Positions 1 through 11,471 of a stretch of DNA of 64,000 bases are shown piece by piece. The position numbers were made by a program, and so were the translations under genes. The first letter of the stretch is position 1. Each line of letters starts with the position of its first letter. The notes below the pieces were generated by a model that saw only the letters and a program-made list of their open reading frames with translations, was not told the origin of the DNA and made no database searches. Source of the stretch: Macrocystis pyrifera (taxonomy: Eukaryota > Sar > Phaeophyceae > Laminariales > Laminariaceae); assembly GCA_031763025.1 (NCBI GenBank), contig JASSKH010000006.1, positions 9,173,691 through 9,237,690 on the forward strand, read 5' to 3'.

Positions 1-2040
1 ATACCAACGATCTCCGTCGTACCCATGGCTGAGCGCGATGGCGAAGGCCTCCATACCCAAGTTGCCACGATCTGTTGGATAACGATGCATCAACATTGCA
101 AATCGTGGTACATGCGCAGAAAAGGGGCGGACATTGCTCAGCTACAGTGTAACAGCGACGATTCAGTACCACTCTTGACTGGGGCTGCACGCGCAAGAAA
201 TACTTAACCTCTCCCACGTTTGTTGGTTTCAAATAATCCCGGGCATTGTCAATGGATACAAGCACTTGACGCCCCCCCCAACCTTGAGATTGCAGGGAAA
301 CAGGAAGCTCGCGATACTGAATTGGACGTCCTGCACTCCGAATGCATTTGCATCATAATTTCTTGACATCTATCGTTTGTCGAGGTAAGCTCACACAGCC
401 TGGTGCCCCGCTGTACAGCAGGCTTTGCCGCACACATAATATCCGCCGGCTACATGCGTCCATTCTAAGGGCACAGTAGCCCCGTAATAGTACGCATGAT
501 AACGATATGGATACTAACCGCCGTTATCGCCAAACAACAGCCAACGGTGTACTAAATGCAATTCGAAGAGGCGAGTGATATGACCAGGCAGTTAGAACAA
601 GGCATACACGAAACACATTTATTGCTGTAAGGTTGAAATATCCCGCAAAAATGTCGTGTACCTGTCGCGTCGGATCGTCATTGGGATCGACGCAGGAAAC
701 CTTTTCGAAAGAGCACATTATACCCGCAACTGAAAATTACCCAGATTTATCGCATTGATCACGTCGATGCTGCTTAACAACAATCATACACACACTCCGA
801 CCAATACCGTCTTTCGCTGCACGTCCGGCTCTCTAGCAGATTCCTCTCACTTTGAATTTTACCCTTCGAAGACCTGTTTTTAACCCGGCTGAACAGCTCG
901 GCTAGTCCATGCCGTCCACGCCCCGCTTGCGGTTCCGACATGGTTTCGTGCCTGCCCAAGATGTCTGGTATGCCTATTCCCTGGAGTTCCGTTGGCTTCT
1001 ACTAATGGGCTTCAGTTGGTTTGCGGTGAAGATCTCGTGACGCACTCACTCAAAGCGTTGCTCGCAGTCTGTTCGGTTCGATGCATGTTCGGACATGAGG
1101 TGACATATCAGGCATGGGAGCGCAACCCTAATACCTCGCCACAACAATAAAGGTAAACAGATATATTTACGAAAGGCAAGCCAGTAACGTAACCGCGCGT
1201 GGCTAGTGTCAGCTGCCACCTCACTATGAAGGATGTGCTCGATTCTGGGCTACGTTAACACACTGCATCAAGCTCATCGCCCAAGTTCATGTCCAACGCA
1301 AACACCGCACGCAACGCTATTAAAAAGTAACAAGTTTTGTATCATACAGACTGCAAGGATCAGTGGAAGCTGGTGACAGAGCTCATTTTGTTGGTGGAGG
1401 GCCCGGAGCACCGAACGTGTGCACCGGCCAACGACGGGGCTTCTAAAAGGCGAAAAATTGTCATGCGTTTTGCTGAACAAGTTGTTTTCACTTTGTTCTC
1501 GGACGAACCGCGGGTGGTTCCAGGCATTCCTAAAGCGATATTTGGAACGTTCCCTGCAAAAAATCAAGTTGTGTTTACCTAGAAATATTATCCCTATACC
1601 GTACGTACTGTGTTAAGCTTACGAGATTACGAGGCATCGACTTATCCTCTGGATTGGAACTGCACGATAGCCACAATTCCCGCGGGATTGCGAAGAGGAA
1701 GGCTCTGAAATTGGAACACGTGTTTTATGAGCTCCTGCTGATGCGTCGACGAACAGGTTTTTCCTTGATCTCTTGAGACCCAAATGTTAAAGACAAATAA
1801 ATAACAAACAAATGTGGGGAAATAATAAACGTTACATAGTGCAACGGGTTGGCAGGACTTCATACAACACATGTGCCAAATTTAGAGCCTAGTTCCAGAA
1901 AACGGGGTAGACACAGGAGGTGCACAAAACCTGGTGCGAGGTCTAAGTCCAGAAAACAGAGTTGATATAGGAGAGGACAAAAACTGGGGCGATACGTTTG
2001 ACCCTGTACTACGATACCGTTAAGAGCGGAGATAACGCCT
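1..2040. other. No supported gene
   Basis: This stretch holds only short open frames with no recognisable domain. One + frame at 1337-1582 is moderately protein-like but has no start context or homologous motif I can name. I see no repeat copy of the families found elsewhere in the window. Two short similar phrases (around 1886-1905 and 1947-1966, both beginning gtccagaaaa or ttccagaaaa) form a weak direct repeat just upstream of the decayed retroelement. Confidence 0.5.
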
Positions 2041-2059
2041 AGCTCGGCCGTATGGCACG

Positions 2060-3327
2060 GGTTGGACAGAACGCCTAGGGGAGCGTCAAAAGCAAAAACC
2101 ACGGGCGAGGTGTGGAGAATGTTCTGGCGGACGGGATAATGAGGTGGAAGGAAAATGAAATCTAAACCAGGCTGACCGCAGAACACGCCACCGTCCTATG
2201 GCAGGCCCAGGAGCTCGGAGTGGGGGGGAAGGAGATGTGTTCGGAGATTGTTTTGACCGCTGCTGCGAACTCGGACGGGTTGCGAGGTCGACTAAGAAGG
2301 CTTATGCGCAAGGTTGGAGGATGTGAGTGAGTTAGAGGGCCACGCGGGGAAAGGGGAATTTGCTGGAGGGGGAGATGAACGAGTGGGAGCTGGTAGAAGA
2401 GCTGACGGAGTTCATGGCCAACAACCCGGCGGAGAGGAAGAGCCAGGAGTCGACCGTGGCGGGGAAGCTGGTAGCGGTGAACGTTTATTACGAGCAGTGG
2501 GTGCGGTTGTCATTGCCGCTGCAGCATTTCAGGATCACAGCGGTGCAAAAGAAGATTGAGAGGGCGCACGTGGAGGCCGGAAACCAAACGCTGGTGGGGA
2601 CACCGCTAACATGGGAGATGATGAAGGTGATGGAGGAGAGCATAGGGGAGGGCGTGGAGGGGAGGATAGCGTGGATCGGCTTGGCTTTGTCGTATCCGCT
2701 GTTGCTGAGGGCATCGGAATTGTTTGCAAGGTATACGGGGGGAGTGCACCTGGTTTACTGCATGAGGAGGGGGGACATTGCCTTTTCGGAGAGAGGCGTA
2801 CAGCTGGGGCCGGAGAGGCGGGCGGCGGCGGACACCGTGGAGGTGCATTTCAAAGGAGGAAAGGGGACCAAGGGAGGAAATGAGCGGTCATGGTGATGAC
2901 GAAGGGAAAAAAGGGGGAGGGGCTGGAGGGGAATGTGGTGGACTTGTTGTTGGAGCTGTTTGAGCACTACCAGACAAAACTCGCTGGAGGAGGGAGCGCG
3001 CTGCTGATGGTTCACAGGAGCGGCGGGGAGTGCAAGGTTTGGACGAGAGGGCAGGCGATATACTGTCTAAGGAGCGGGCTCCAGAAGGTGGGGGAGAAAT
3101 GGCGATCGCAGGGGAAGGGGGCAGTGGCGGAGCTGATACGGGAGGAATTCGCGCTGCATTCGGGGAGGATAGGAGGAGCAACGAGGCTGGCGGAGACGGG
3201 AGCCCCACCGTGGGTGATTCAGAGGGAGGGGAGGTGGGCGTCGCAGGGGTTTATGGGAAACGTGAGGTCGAATATAGAAGATCCCCTGTGGGTGTTCAGA
3301 GTGCAGCGGGCGAGATGGGGCGTGTAG
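2060..3327 (+). pseudogene. Decayed DIRS-like retroelement: RNase H tail plus tyrosine recombinase
   Basis: Three consecutive reading frames together read as the end of a retroelement RNase H followed by a tyrosine recombinase (YR). The first part (frame of 2115) carries ENVLADGIMRW and then WQAQELG, the pattern closing the RNase H of DIRS-like elements. A TAA lies at 2163-2165 and the frame ends near 2318. The YR begins around 2336 in a second frame: a SAM-like N-terminal part (STVAGKLVAVNVYYEQW), then box 1 with the first catalytic Arg (LLRASELF). A frameshift near 2885 moves the rest into a third frame, ending at 3327 with box 2 (HSGRIGGATRL, then GRWAS). The catalytic Tyr expected in the following FMGNVR motif is Asn. 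In this family the YR integrates circular cDNA. With two frameshifts, a stop and no nucleophile this copy is dead. No RT, Gag or terminal repeats are attached. A Crypton YR is the alternative, but the RNase H tail argues against it. Confidence 0.72.
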
Positions 3328-3329
3328 TT

Positions 3330-3889
3330 GGGGGGGGGGGGGGGGGGTGTACTCGATAGGAGAGATGTACTCGATCTCATGCATGGCCGTAATCGTATGA
3401 CCATAGACCCTCGCATTCCTACAATGCCGGGACGGAGCATGTCGGGTTTTCACCACCGACCAGGCAGACATTGCTTGCACCAAGCGCGAAGCGCCGTGAG
3501 GTGTCTGGCGAGTCGCATGAAGGGTGAGCTGCATCCTACTAAGAACCGCTTGTGAGGCGGGCTTGCATATGGATGACAGCCTCAATGAAAATAGTTTAAT
3601 TTCCGGTGTGGCCACTTCCAGAGACAGCAATGGGAGTACTATGTAACTGCCTCTTGGGTGCCTTAACCTTGAACACTACGTGATACGATCAATTCCCTTG
3701 TGCAGAGTAAAGGTTCTTTACTTCGCACAAATGATCCAACTAGACGACCAGCCGTGGGCGACCGCCAGAAAAAAAAAAAAACGGTACCCTGGATGTCTAG
3801 CTCACGTAGTGAGCGGCATGTTTTACAGTGTCGTCGCCAATCGACGCAAACCCAACCCATATATAATATATATAATAGGGGGGGGGGGG
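3330..3889 (+). repeat. Poly-G-bounded repeat, copy 1
   Basis: This is a dispersed repeat of about 560 bp bounded at both ends by G runs (3330-3347 and 3878-3889). After the first run it starts tgtactcgataggagaga and near the far end reads cacgtagtgagcggcatg then cccaaccc. An internal A run (3769-3781) sits about 100 bp from the right end. The same unit recurs at 7825, 12223 (-), 51252 (-), 51828 (-) and as a fragment at 44441. It begins two bases after the stop of the dead YR gene. I see no transposase, terminal inverted repeat or pol III box. It carries an antisense open frame of about 85 codons that is kept in the better copies. Confidence 0.85.
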
Positions 3890-4999
3890 AGTAGGCGGAG
3901 AACGCGGCTTCTGGAATTTTGGTTGTTGAGATTGTCTGTCAAAGTGGTGGGCAGGTCAGTCGCGTACAATACCTGGAATAGGAGACGGGGGGGAGGGGGC
4001 AGAGGGAAATGGACGAGGGGAATCCGTCACACTTCCCCGTGGGCGCCACGAGATACTAGTGAACATGCATTTTTTCGTAAAGAGTAGGCCAAAATACAAG
4101 AACGTCCTGACAGTCTGGGGTTTTGGCGAATCGGAGAGAAAAAAAGAATTTTTCTGGATAGGAGGCGTGGTGTGGTTCCAGTGGAGAGATACTGGTGCTG
4201 GGATGGTACGGGGGGATCACAGCTGCATGCATATTCAGGGCAAGCATACGCATAGGCATCGGTACAGCAGTGACAACAGTAGCAGGGGCTACAGCAGCAG
4301 GATAAGCTGCAGCTGTTGAGAGGATCGACGGACCTGGAGGTGAGGGAGTAGAGATATATACAGTACGTAGGTCTTCGGTCGCAATCTCTCACCCACACAC
4401 CCGATTACGTCACCAGCAGGGATGTCAAAGGGGGGGGGGGGGGGGGGGGGGGGGGCGAGAGAGGGGGGGGGGGGGGGCTGCACGGGGAATCACCAAAATT
4501 GCGTTCCAATAGACAACACTTCTTGGTCTCAAGCCCTTCGTCGCTGCTTAACCCCTTTAGGACAGGTTGATATTCAAAACACCTATATACAGTACGTTTC
4601 TGTACAATGCATTACTGCGAGTACAGCAGTAGAAAGGTTCGTATCTATAGTCGATTCTGGGGCCCCGGACCGTCCACACGAAGAGCAAGTGATTTCACTT
4701 CCCTACTATCGTTTTCCTACCCGTTTATTGTTTTAGCATCATCTCCGGCACCGTCCCTCTCTCGAGCTCAGGGCTCAACATTGTAGTGCACATTTTGACA
4801 AATAGCGCGAAGCGAAGACACAGCAAATTTTTGCCGTTTTAGAGTAGAGAAAAACATACTCTGTACGAGTCGTACCGCAAATATGTTAAGAATGAGGCAA
4901 GAGTGCCATATTAATAGTTATCTACCGGTCTCGTATTTAATGATGCAAGTTCTGACAACTAAGAGTAATCACTAGACAACCGATCAGAGCAGGAGAAGC
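3890..4999. other. Gene-poor, with large G runs
   Basis: No supported gene. The notable content is a pair of long G tracts at 4431-4456 and 4464-4477 separated by cgagaga, plus scattered copies of the short motif gtacagcagt (4262-4271, 4621-4630). Open frames over the G tracts encode only Gly, Arg or Pro runs and are artefacts. Confidence 0.5.
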
Positions 5000-5430
5000 G
5001 TGGTCGAGCCAGCGCTAAAAGTCTAAGGTGTGGCAAAGACTGCGATGCTTCAATACCTGCGCACACGCCCGTGCTTTTGAGGGAGTCATTGGAAGGGGAG
5101 ATACACGGACGCATCTACGATGCAGTGTGTGTCTAGCTGTTCCTTTGACGCACCTCGTGGTTGTTTTAAGTGCGACCGGAGTGTCGTAGATTGCACAGCA
5201 GTATATCGGTGGTTGCTGGCCGCTTCCGTTACTTAGGTACCTCTCTCTGCCGGATGTTCGTTTACATGTTCCCCTCGTTGGGGGCGTGATGATCCAAGGG
5301 ATGTTGCACGACTATGTGTTTCACTGTGTATTGTGTGCGTGCATCTCCTCTCCTTGGGGGGGTTCGCGTTTTTCCACTCTGGGAAACCGCGTTGCGTATC
5401 GCAGTTATTGTTGTGACCGATGGTACTGCT
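5000..5430 (+). repeat. Diverged dispersed repeat X, copy 1
   Basis: This stretch is homologous, with many substitutions and indels, to 15540-16030. Shared landmarks are cgcccgtg followed by ttttgagggagtca, a ttgacgcacct element, gtgtcgtagattgc, and later a g-rich ctgggaaac or cggggaact segment before gcgcag or cgcag. No coding capacity is conserved between the two copies. The nature of the repeat is unknown. Confidence 0.6.
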
Positions 5431-5784
5431 GGAGAGCAGTGCACATTGCATCACCAGGGTGTGTACCTGGTGTGATGGAACGGAACTTAGCTTGACAACA
5501 ATGTCGTATGTACGTTCCTCCCCTCGCTGTCGGTGGGATTTTTTATGTTTTGTTTCGGTTTGTGAACATTTTTACTGTGTCAATCTTGTTGCGATTTTCG
5601 TACTACTGTACACGAGAACAACGAAAACACGCGAACAGGCCTTGCTAGGACGCTGCGATGTGGTAGCTGGTACACTGCTGTACGTGTACAAGCACATCTC
5701 GTTTATACGTAAACAAGGTGGTCATTTTCGTGATTTGGATCGTTTCTCAGGTACATGTATTGCTTTGTACCAAATAGATTTTTT

Positions 5785-5990
5785 TTTTCCGAAGTACCTT
5801 ACTTTTCTCGTCCGGCCGCGAGTCTTTTTTTGCACTCCAGGCTGCGTGGCACACAGGGAGCCCGCGTGTACACCACGGTGCAACTGCGAGCCCCGGCCGA
5901 GGTCCGTGGCGCGTGCTCTGGGCCTCCGAAGTCGTGAATTCTGGCAAATAACTACGGGAGTCATTTCGACCTGCTTGAGCCAAGCAGGAC
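5785..5990 (+). repeat. Dispersed repeat Y, copy 1
   Basis: This segment resembles 6605-6800: both have a T run, then tcgt with ggccgcg, gtctttt, a tgc-rich stretch, gcccgc, then gagccccggcc or ggccccgacc, and then cgtggc followed by tgctct. Both sit in gene-free DNA and open frames differ between them. It is probably an old repeat, of unknown class. Confidence 0.5.
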
Positions 5991-6604
5991 AATGGAGTCT
6001 CCACAATATAAAATAATTTTGTTCGTTGCTGGCTGCCGCTGTATCACTGTCTGATCACACCGTCCCTCTAGCTCTACAACAGCGGCAGCCACGGCACAGC
6101 AAACAGTCGTTCATCAAGCTCTGTCCCTTATGACGGCAACGGATAGCGCATTTTTGTGTGTGCGTGTGTGGGCGGTGATTCCTGTCAACCTAGGAAGTAG
6201 GAACGAACACATACAAGATCTCCAGAAAGGTGCAATTAATTGGATGCTACGCAGGGGCAGAACGACCATGCGTACGAACTCACACTCCCTCCGTATTTCA
6301 AAAGCAAAGCGCTGCCACGGTGCGCACTACCACAGCAGCAGAAGTACAACAGCAGTGTTTGTATAGTATTTGTGTGCAGTGTTCACCAGAGAACAGTACA
6401 CTTTATTAAAACAACACACGTCGTCGAACTTCGTTCTGTCATACTACAGCAGTGTGTACACCAGTACTCGGAGTGTATAGGGATGATTGACGATGATGCG
6501 GCTCCCCATAATTTCAACTTGTGACAATCCCGGGGTTTCAAGTCAACGACATCTCGAAGGGGAGCCTTGATACTTTGTACAAAATGGCCTTTTCATTCGA
6601 AATA

Positions 6605-6810
6605 GTCAACTTTTTTTTTCTCGTTTGGCCGCGGGTCTTTTCTCGTGCTTCCTGCTGCATGGCCCGCAGGGGGGGGGGCGTGGGTAGCACGGTTCAAGCG
6701 TTGGCCCCGACCGGGCTCCGTGGCACATGCTCTAGGTGGTCAAAGTCGCGTGACCCAGCAAGCAACTCAGGGGATGGGCTCCCACTTCCGAAAAGTCATC
6801 CAGGGGCTTG
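6605..6810 (+). repeat. Dispersed repeat Y, copy 2
   Basis: This is the partner of 5785-5990, about 820 bp away in the same orientation. It contains an eight-base G run not seen in copy 1. There is no shared reading frame, so the similarity is at the DNA level only. Confidence 0.5.
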
Positions 6811-6889
6811 GAAACCTACCCGGATCTTCGTATTTTAATAATATTTTTAGCTGCAAAGATTATGTTTTTCTCGCTTCTCGCTGCAACTG

Positions 6890-7095
6890 CAGCCGTCGTG
6901 CTGCTCGAGCTTATCATGCTCGTGCGCTCGAGTGCTGCTCGAGTGTACGCAGCAGTGCAACAACAGCAACAACAGGCGTACGAGTGCTGCTCGAGTCGGG
7001 TGTTGCTCCAGTGCCTCTGAGTGCTGCTGCTGCTGAGTGCTCGTGTTCTCGTGACAACAGTAGTAGTGGGAGTAGTATAGTAGTACTACTACTGT
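6890..7095. repeat. Degenerate trinucleotide tract with CTCGAG motifs
   Basis: This low-complexity stretch is made of gtgctgctcgag phrases, caacaacag runs and a terminal agtagtag/tactactact segment. Frames through it give Ser, Gln or Leu runs and should not be read as genes. Confidence 0.6.
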
Positions 7096-7824
7096 TAGGG
7101 GTGGGAATGGATTCGTTTTGGTACGTAAAAAAAAAGGATGTCGCATGGTCGATACCAGAGGGAAAAATCTTTAGGAAATTAACCAATCCGTGATCGAGAA
7201 AAAAAAACTTCGTCACCAAAAAAACAGTTCTATGATGCTGCCTCTCAAAAATAACATAAAAAAAAAGCAGCGCCGGCATCGATGCTGTGGCGTTGAGCGA
7301 TAGCTGGACAAAAGTCAGCCTTGCTTTTTGCACGACATGTGCTGCAGGACAGCACACAACCAAGCCCAGAGGGTAGAGTAGCAGCCTAGACACGGACGCG
7401 GGAGCGTGAACGAATCGCACGTTCCTGGGGAGGCCTTGGGATTGGCGACCGGCAGCACGAGAAAGCTGCCCCCCCCTTGTGAAACATATCTTGTACAGAT
7501 CAAGTTGCTGCGGTATGCGGTCCTGTTTTACTGTTGTTGGACACGTGTAAACAAGAACAACATAGAACCACTTACTTAGATCTCACTCTCTGAGCGTGCT
7601 CGGTTGGTACATCCCTGGCCTCTCAGAGCTCCCACTTGGGAATCGCCTACTCGTACTTTTATTACTTGTCGGACCTTTCCAGCGGGTCTTTGTTTTCTCC
7701 ATTTTTCTTGGCACTTTCGGTTCTTTTGTCTTTTTTTCTTCTTTCGCCTCGTGTGCGTGCGTGTTCTCGGAACCCTGCACCGCGGACGGGCCCGGCGCCG
7801 TCGCAGATGTCAACGGGTGCTGGC
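7096..7824. other. No supported gene
   Basis: A few A runs (7127-7135, 7200-7206, 7259-7266) and short open frames are all that is visible. The unit between this and the next repeat has no recognisable coding, RNA or element signature. Confidence 0.4.
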
Positions 7825-8372
7825 GGGTGGGGGGGGTGGGGGTGTACTCGATAGGAGAGATGTACTCGATCTCATGCATGGCCGTAGTCGTATGACCATA
7901 GACCCTCGCATCCCTACAATGCCGGGACGGAGCATGTCGGGTTTTCACCGACCAGGCAGACATTGCTTGTACCAAGCGCGAAGCGCCGTGAGGTGTCCGG
8001 CGAGTCGCATGAAGGGTGAGCTGCATCCTACTAAGAACCGCTTGTGAGGCGGACTTGCATATGGATGACAGCCTCAATGAGTTAGTTTAATTTCCGGTGT
8101 CGTCACTTCCAGAGACAGCCATGGGAGTACTATGTAACTGCCTCTTGGGTGACTTACCTTGAATACTACGTGATACGATCAATTCCCTTGTGCAGAGTAA
8201 AGGTTCTTTACTTCGCACAAATGATCTCACTCGACAACCAGCTGTGGGCGACCGCCAAAAAACAAACAAAACAAAAAAAAAAAACGGTGCCCTGGATGTC
8301 TAGCTCACGTAGTGAGCGGCATCTTTTACAGTGTCGTTGCCAACGGACGCCAACCCAACCGGGGGGGGGGGG
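7825..8372 (+). repeat. Poly-G-bounded repeat, copy 2
   Basis: This is close to copy 1 over its whole length, with G-rich ends at 7825-7842 and 8361-8372. The internal A tract is expanded (8259-8284) and interrupted by c. The antisense open frame runs to 7583 beyond the repeat. Compared with copy 1 it lacks a 3-base insertion in the ttttcaccacc region, which leaves that frame intact. Confidence 0.88.
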
Positions 8373-10200
8373 ATTGAAAGGAGCGGTGTCGCCGTTTTCG
8401 TGCCTAGGCATCGCGTGTACCTCGAGACACGAGGGAGGCATGAATTGGCTCTGTCTGGCCTCCGTTTGTGGTTTTTGACAGAATATATACGAGATTACAA
8501 GGGTCGCTCGGGATTTCAAGATAATAAGATCCAAGCGGTGCTCATTTTTGCGATCGGTCTTGAAGCTCATAGAGAGAAGTACGCCGTCTGAGCATCAACA
8601 TTGTCGAGCTGGCGACCGACGGCCACGGGGAGCACCGGGCTTCACGCGAGGCGGGCGACGGGGCTCACTGTGACAGAGAGTGAGGAAAGCTTTACCCGGA
8701 CGGAATCGGTGGCGAGGTAGTCACGAGAGGGGCGGGCTGCGCACGAGACTGAGAGAGAAGCTCTGCTGTTGGATTTTTCTCTTTTTTGACCAGTGCAAGG
8801 TGTGCCATTCAGGCATAAAAATAGTAAATGAGAGGGGCCGGGGATTGTTTTTTCTTTCCGAAATTTCGGCTTCATTTTCATTGTGTGCTTTTGCGGTGCT
8901 GCTGTTGGGCCGTGCTGTGGTTTCCTTTTCGTACATACGGCAGTTACTCACAATATGAAAATGTACCCTACGTACCTGGGGTATGTACGTACGTACGGCA
9001 CGTGAGCGAACCGCCCGCGACGCGAAGCGTATGTCCCTTCTGACCTGTTTTATCCTGAAGCATGGCGGCGGGACTCTTGGTATTATCAAGTCGGCAGTTT
9101 GCCACTCACAATCAAAGTCATAAAAAAAAAAATATTCAATCCTGGACCTCTGTCCGCTTCGCAAAATTTGATGCACTTTTCCTCCGGGAGCGAGCGTAGC
9201 GGGCGGCGCAGGCCGCGCGGAGCGAAGCGCCTTGTACCTCGTACCTACACACAGCATCGACACTCGGCTGCGTGTTGCTGCATTGCACTTCGCCAAGACC
9301 GGGAGTTCGACGACGCCGCCTGCACCTCCGAGGCAACGCGCCCCGTTTCTAGCTCACGGGCAAGTTGTTGCTGTGCGTGCAGCTAGGTTTGAGCCTTGCC
9401 GCCAAGGCTGCATTCACCACGCGCCTGAAATCTGCAGGCTGCTGCTGTATGTACTCGTGCGTACCTACCACTTTGTCCGGAAATGTAAAGAACAGCTTAT
9501 TTTCACATTTATCATTAAACAATTCCTATATTTCCGGACAGGGTGGTACGGTAGAGTATTGTTACTCGATCGTTTTCTCACGCGACAACAATAGTGATGC
9601 GTTCGCATCTGAACGCTAGGAGTAACTCGCTTCCTGCCGCATAAAGGTCCGATCACAGAAGGTCTTCGCTGCTGCGATGACATCGGGTGTGATGGCGATC
9701 GCTCGGCGTGCGGCCGCTTTCATGTCTGGCACCATTTGCCCGATACCACGAAGACTGGACGTTCTTTGTTTTTATGACGGGACATTTTTTGTCGAATTTC
9801 CCATCAACAATTGACTCTTCAAAAGAGGGTCAACTCGTGCAACAGATTTTATGTCGGTTACTTGTATAGTCAAATAGAGTGAAAGATACGAATACAACCC
9901 GAACAATTGAGTTTTCCCGCATTCCCACAAAAAAATTGACCGAGCAAAAATCTGCAGATCAAAACACAACGAGTCAGTCGATCATTCTCCATCGATGGGA
10001 GGTGTCTGTCGAACTTTATCATCGAATTCGTTGCCCGTGACGGGATATCAGGTGCTCGGTGCTACACGTCAATAATATTCAAAAACCAAGTTAATAGGGT
10101 GGTGGCAGACAATTTTCGAAAGTTGTTCTTTCGATTTTTCTCGAATATGTAGACTGGACATTTTTCTACTATAAAAACGAAAATCCATTCCCATGCCTAT
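8373..10200. other. No supported gene
   Basis: Frames on both strands are short and without domains. The sequence includes alternating tacgtacgtacg near 8984-8996 and an AT-richer stretch from 9760 onward. Nothing could be assigned. Confidence 0.4.
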
Positions 10201-10204
10201 AATT

Positions 10205-10390
10205 TAGTAGTTTACTTGTAGTAGAAGCAATAATAGTAGCAGTAAAAGTAGTATTAAAAATACTAGAAGTAGGAGTGGTAGTAGTAGTCGTAGCAGTAGT
10301 AGCAATAATCGTAGCAGTAGTAAAAATAATAGTAGTAGTAGTAGCAGTAGTAATAATAGGAGTAGTAGTAGTATTAATAGTAGCAGTATA
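10205..10390 (+). repeat. Imperfect (TAG)n microsatellite
   Basis: About 185 bp of tagtag/cagtag/aataat units run directly up to the head of the first SINE. The apparent Leu-rich protein on the minus strand is a translation of this tract and is not a gene. Confidence 0.85.
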
Positions 10391-10392
10391 GT

Positions 10393-10750
10393 GGCGGCGT
10401 CCCCGGTGGCTTGGTAGGTGGTCCGCGTGCCTATCAAGATCAATTCCGTGGGTTGAAGTCTCACCGAGTGCATGCTCGAAGGGTTTTTTTTTCTTGCATA
10501 AAAAAAATGATTATAATAGCGGAAAACACGAGAGCGTGAGTTAGCTACATTCGATGAAAATCGACGAGCAGTGGGAATGTATGCTGAACCCTATGCGCGA
10601 CAAAAAATAAAGGAACGTACCGGGCGGGAGAAGGGACGACACCTGTGGCCGCGGCTTGTCCAGAAGATCGCTGAGGGTAAAACCTCCTACGAGTTGGGCT
10701 GGAATATAAAAAAAGAGATGATTCAAAATAATAATATTAAAAAATAAAAA
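10393..10750 (+). mobile_element. tRNA-derived SINE, copy 1
   Basis: The head (cggcgtccccggtggcttgg) contains an internal pol III A box, tggcttggtaggtgg, and a B-box-like stretch gggttgaagtctc. A conserved body follows (cattcgatgaaaatcgacga, then ggacgacacctgtg) and the copy ends in an A-rich, T-interrupted tail. The next SINE starts three bases later in the same orientation. It carries no protein; such elements move using the machinery of a LINE. The box B is less tRNA-like than in copy 2. Confidence 0.85.
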
Positions 10751-10753
10751 ATG

Positions 10754-11077
10754 CCGGCGTCCCCGGTGGCTTGGTAGGTGGTCCGCGAGCCTGTCAAGAT
10801 CAGTTTCATGGGTTCGAGTCTCACCGAGTGCATGCTCGTAGGGACTTGTTCTCGCACAAAATTGATTAGCGGAAAGCGGGAGAGAGTTAGCTGTACATTC
10901 GATGAAAATCGACGAGCAGTGGGAATGCTGAACCCTATGCGCGACAAAGCATAAAGGCACGTACCGGGGGGGAGAAGGGACGACACCTGTGACCACGGCT
11001 TGTCCAGAAGATCGCTAAAACCTCCTACGAGTTAGACTGGAAAGTAAAAGTGACGATTGAAAAAAAAAAAAAAAAAA
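10754..11077 (+). mobile_element. tRNA-derived SINE, copy 2
   Basis: This copy is 324 bp with A box tggcttggtaggtgg at 10767-10781 and a near-consensus B box ggttcgagtc at 10811-10820. The T-arm can pair (gtggg is replaced here by atggg, with ctcac opposite), the loop is ttcgagt, and the copy ends in an 18-base A run (11060-11077). It lies head-to-tail with copy 1. The poly-A end and the internal promoter are the two diagnostic marks of a SINE rather than a tRNA gene: there is no good acceptor stem and the conserved body extends about 230 bp past the tRNA part. Confidence 0.9.
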
Positions 11078-11149
11078 CAAGTAGCAGTAGTAGAAGTACT
11101 GTATCGGTAATAATAGTGTATTATTAATAGTAGGTAGTGGCTAGAGGTT

Positions 11150-11255
11150 GAACCCTGCGGGTACTCGCCAAAAACGGGTACCCGCCAAATTTTGGAGCCC
11201 GGACCCTACCCTACCCGCCTGGTAATGCCATTTTGACGACCGGGTACCCGGTCAT
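11150..11255. repeat. GGGTACCCG-rich tract
   Basis: This short stretch is built from gggtac, gggtaccc and accctac phrases, largely self-complementary. A similar tract lies at 13430-13550. No coding frame runs through it. Confidence 0.6.
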
Positions 11256-11363
11256 ATTTTGAAGTTTTTTCTCCATATTTCAGTGCCACAAAGAATGAAA
11301 CTCACGTGGAGGATAGTGTGCAGTACTGTGTTTTATGCCGAAACGCCGAGTACGAACAGTTTC

Positions 11364-11471
11364 TATTACGGGGGACCATAGTAAACAGGACCAAATATTG
11401 TTAGTAAAAATACCTAAATATATGGGTTTTTATGATGCCATATGTCCTGTTAACTATAGACCCCCGTAATA
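11364..11471 (+). mobile_element. MITE family M, copy 1
   Basis: This 108 bp element has near-perfect terminal inverted repeats: tattacgggggaccatag at the left and the complementary ctatagacccccgtaata at the right. The centre (attgttagtaaaaatac, then gggttttta) is also shared by the family. It is flanked by TA, consistent with a TA target as used by Tc1/mariner-type elements; that assignment is inference. It has no coding capacity. Confidence 0.85.

Noticed and set aside
2890-3208. Pro/Ser-rich minus frames over the recombinase
   Set aside because: They are antisense shadows of a G-rich coding strand; the + strand has the family motifs.
10204-10473. Leu-rich 89-codon minus frame that looks like a membrane protein
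   Set aside because: It is the complement of the TAG microsatellite plus the SINE head.
10754-10830. A functional tRNA gene
   Set aside because: A and B boxes are present but no proper acceptor stem or anticodon arm pairs, and the conserved unit extends to a poly-A tail; it is a SINE.
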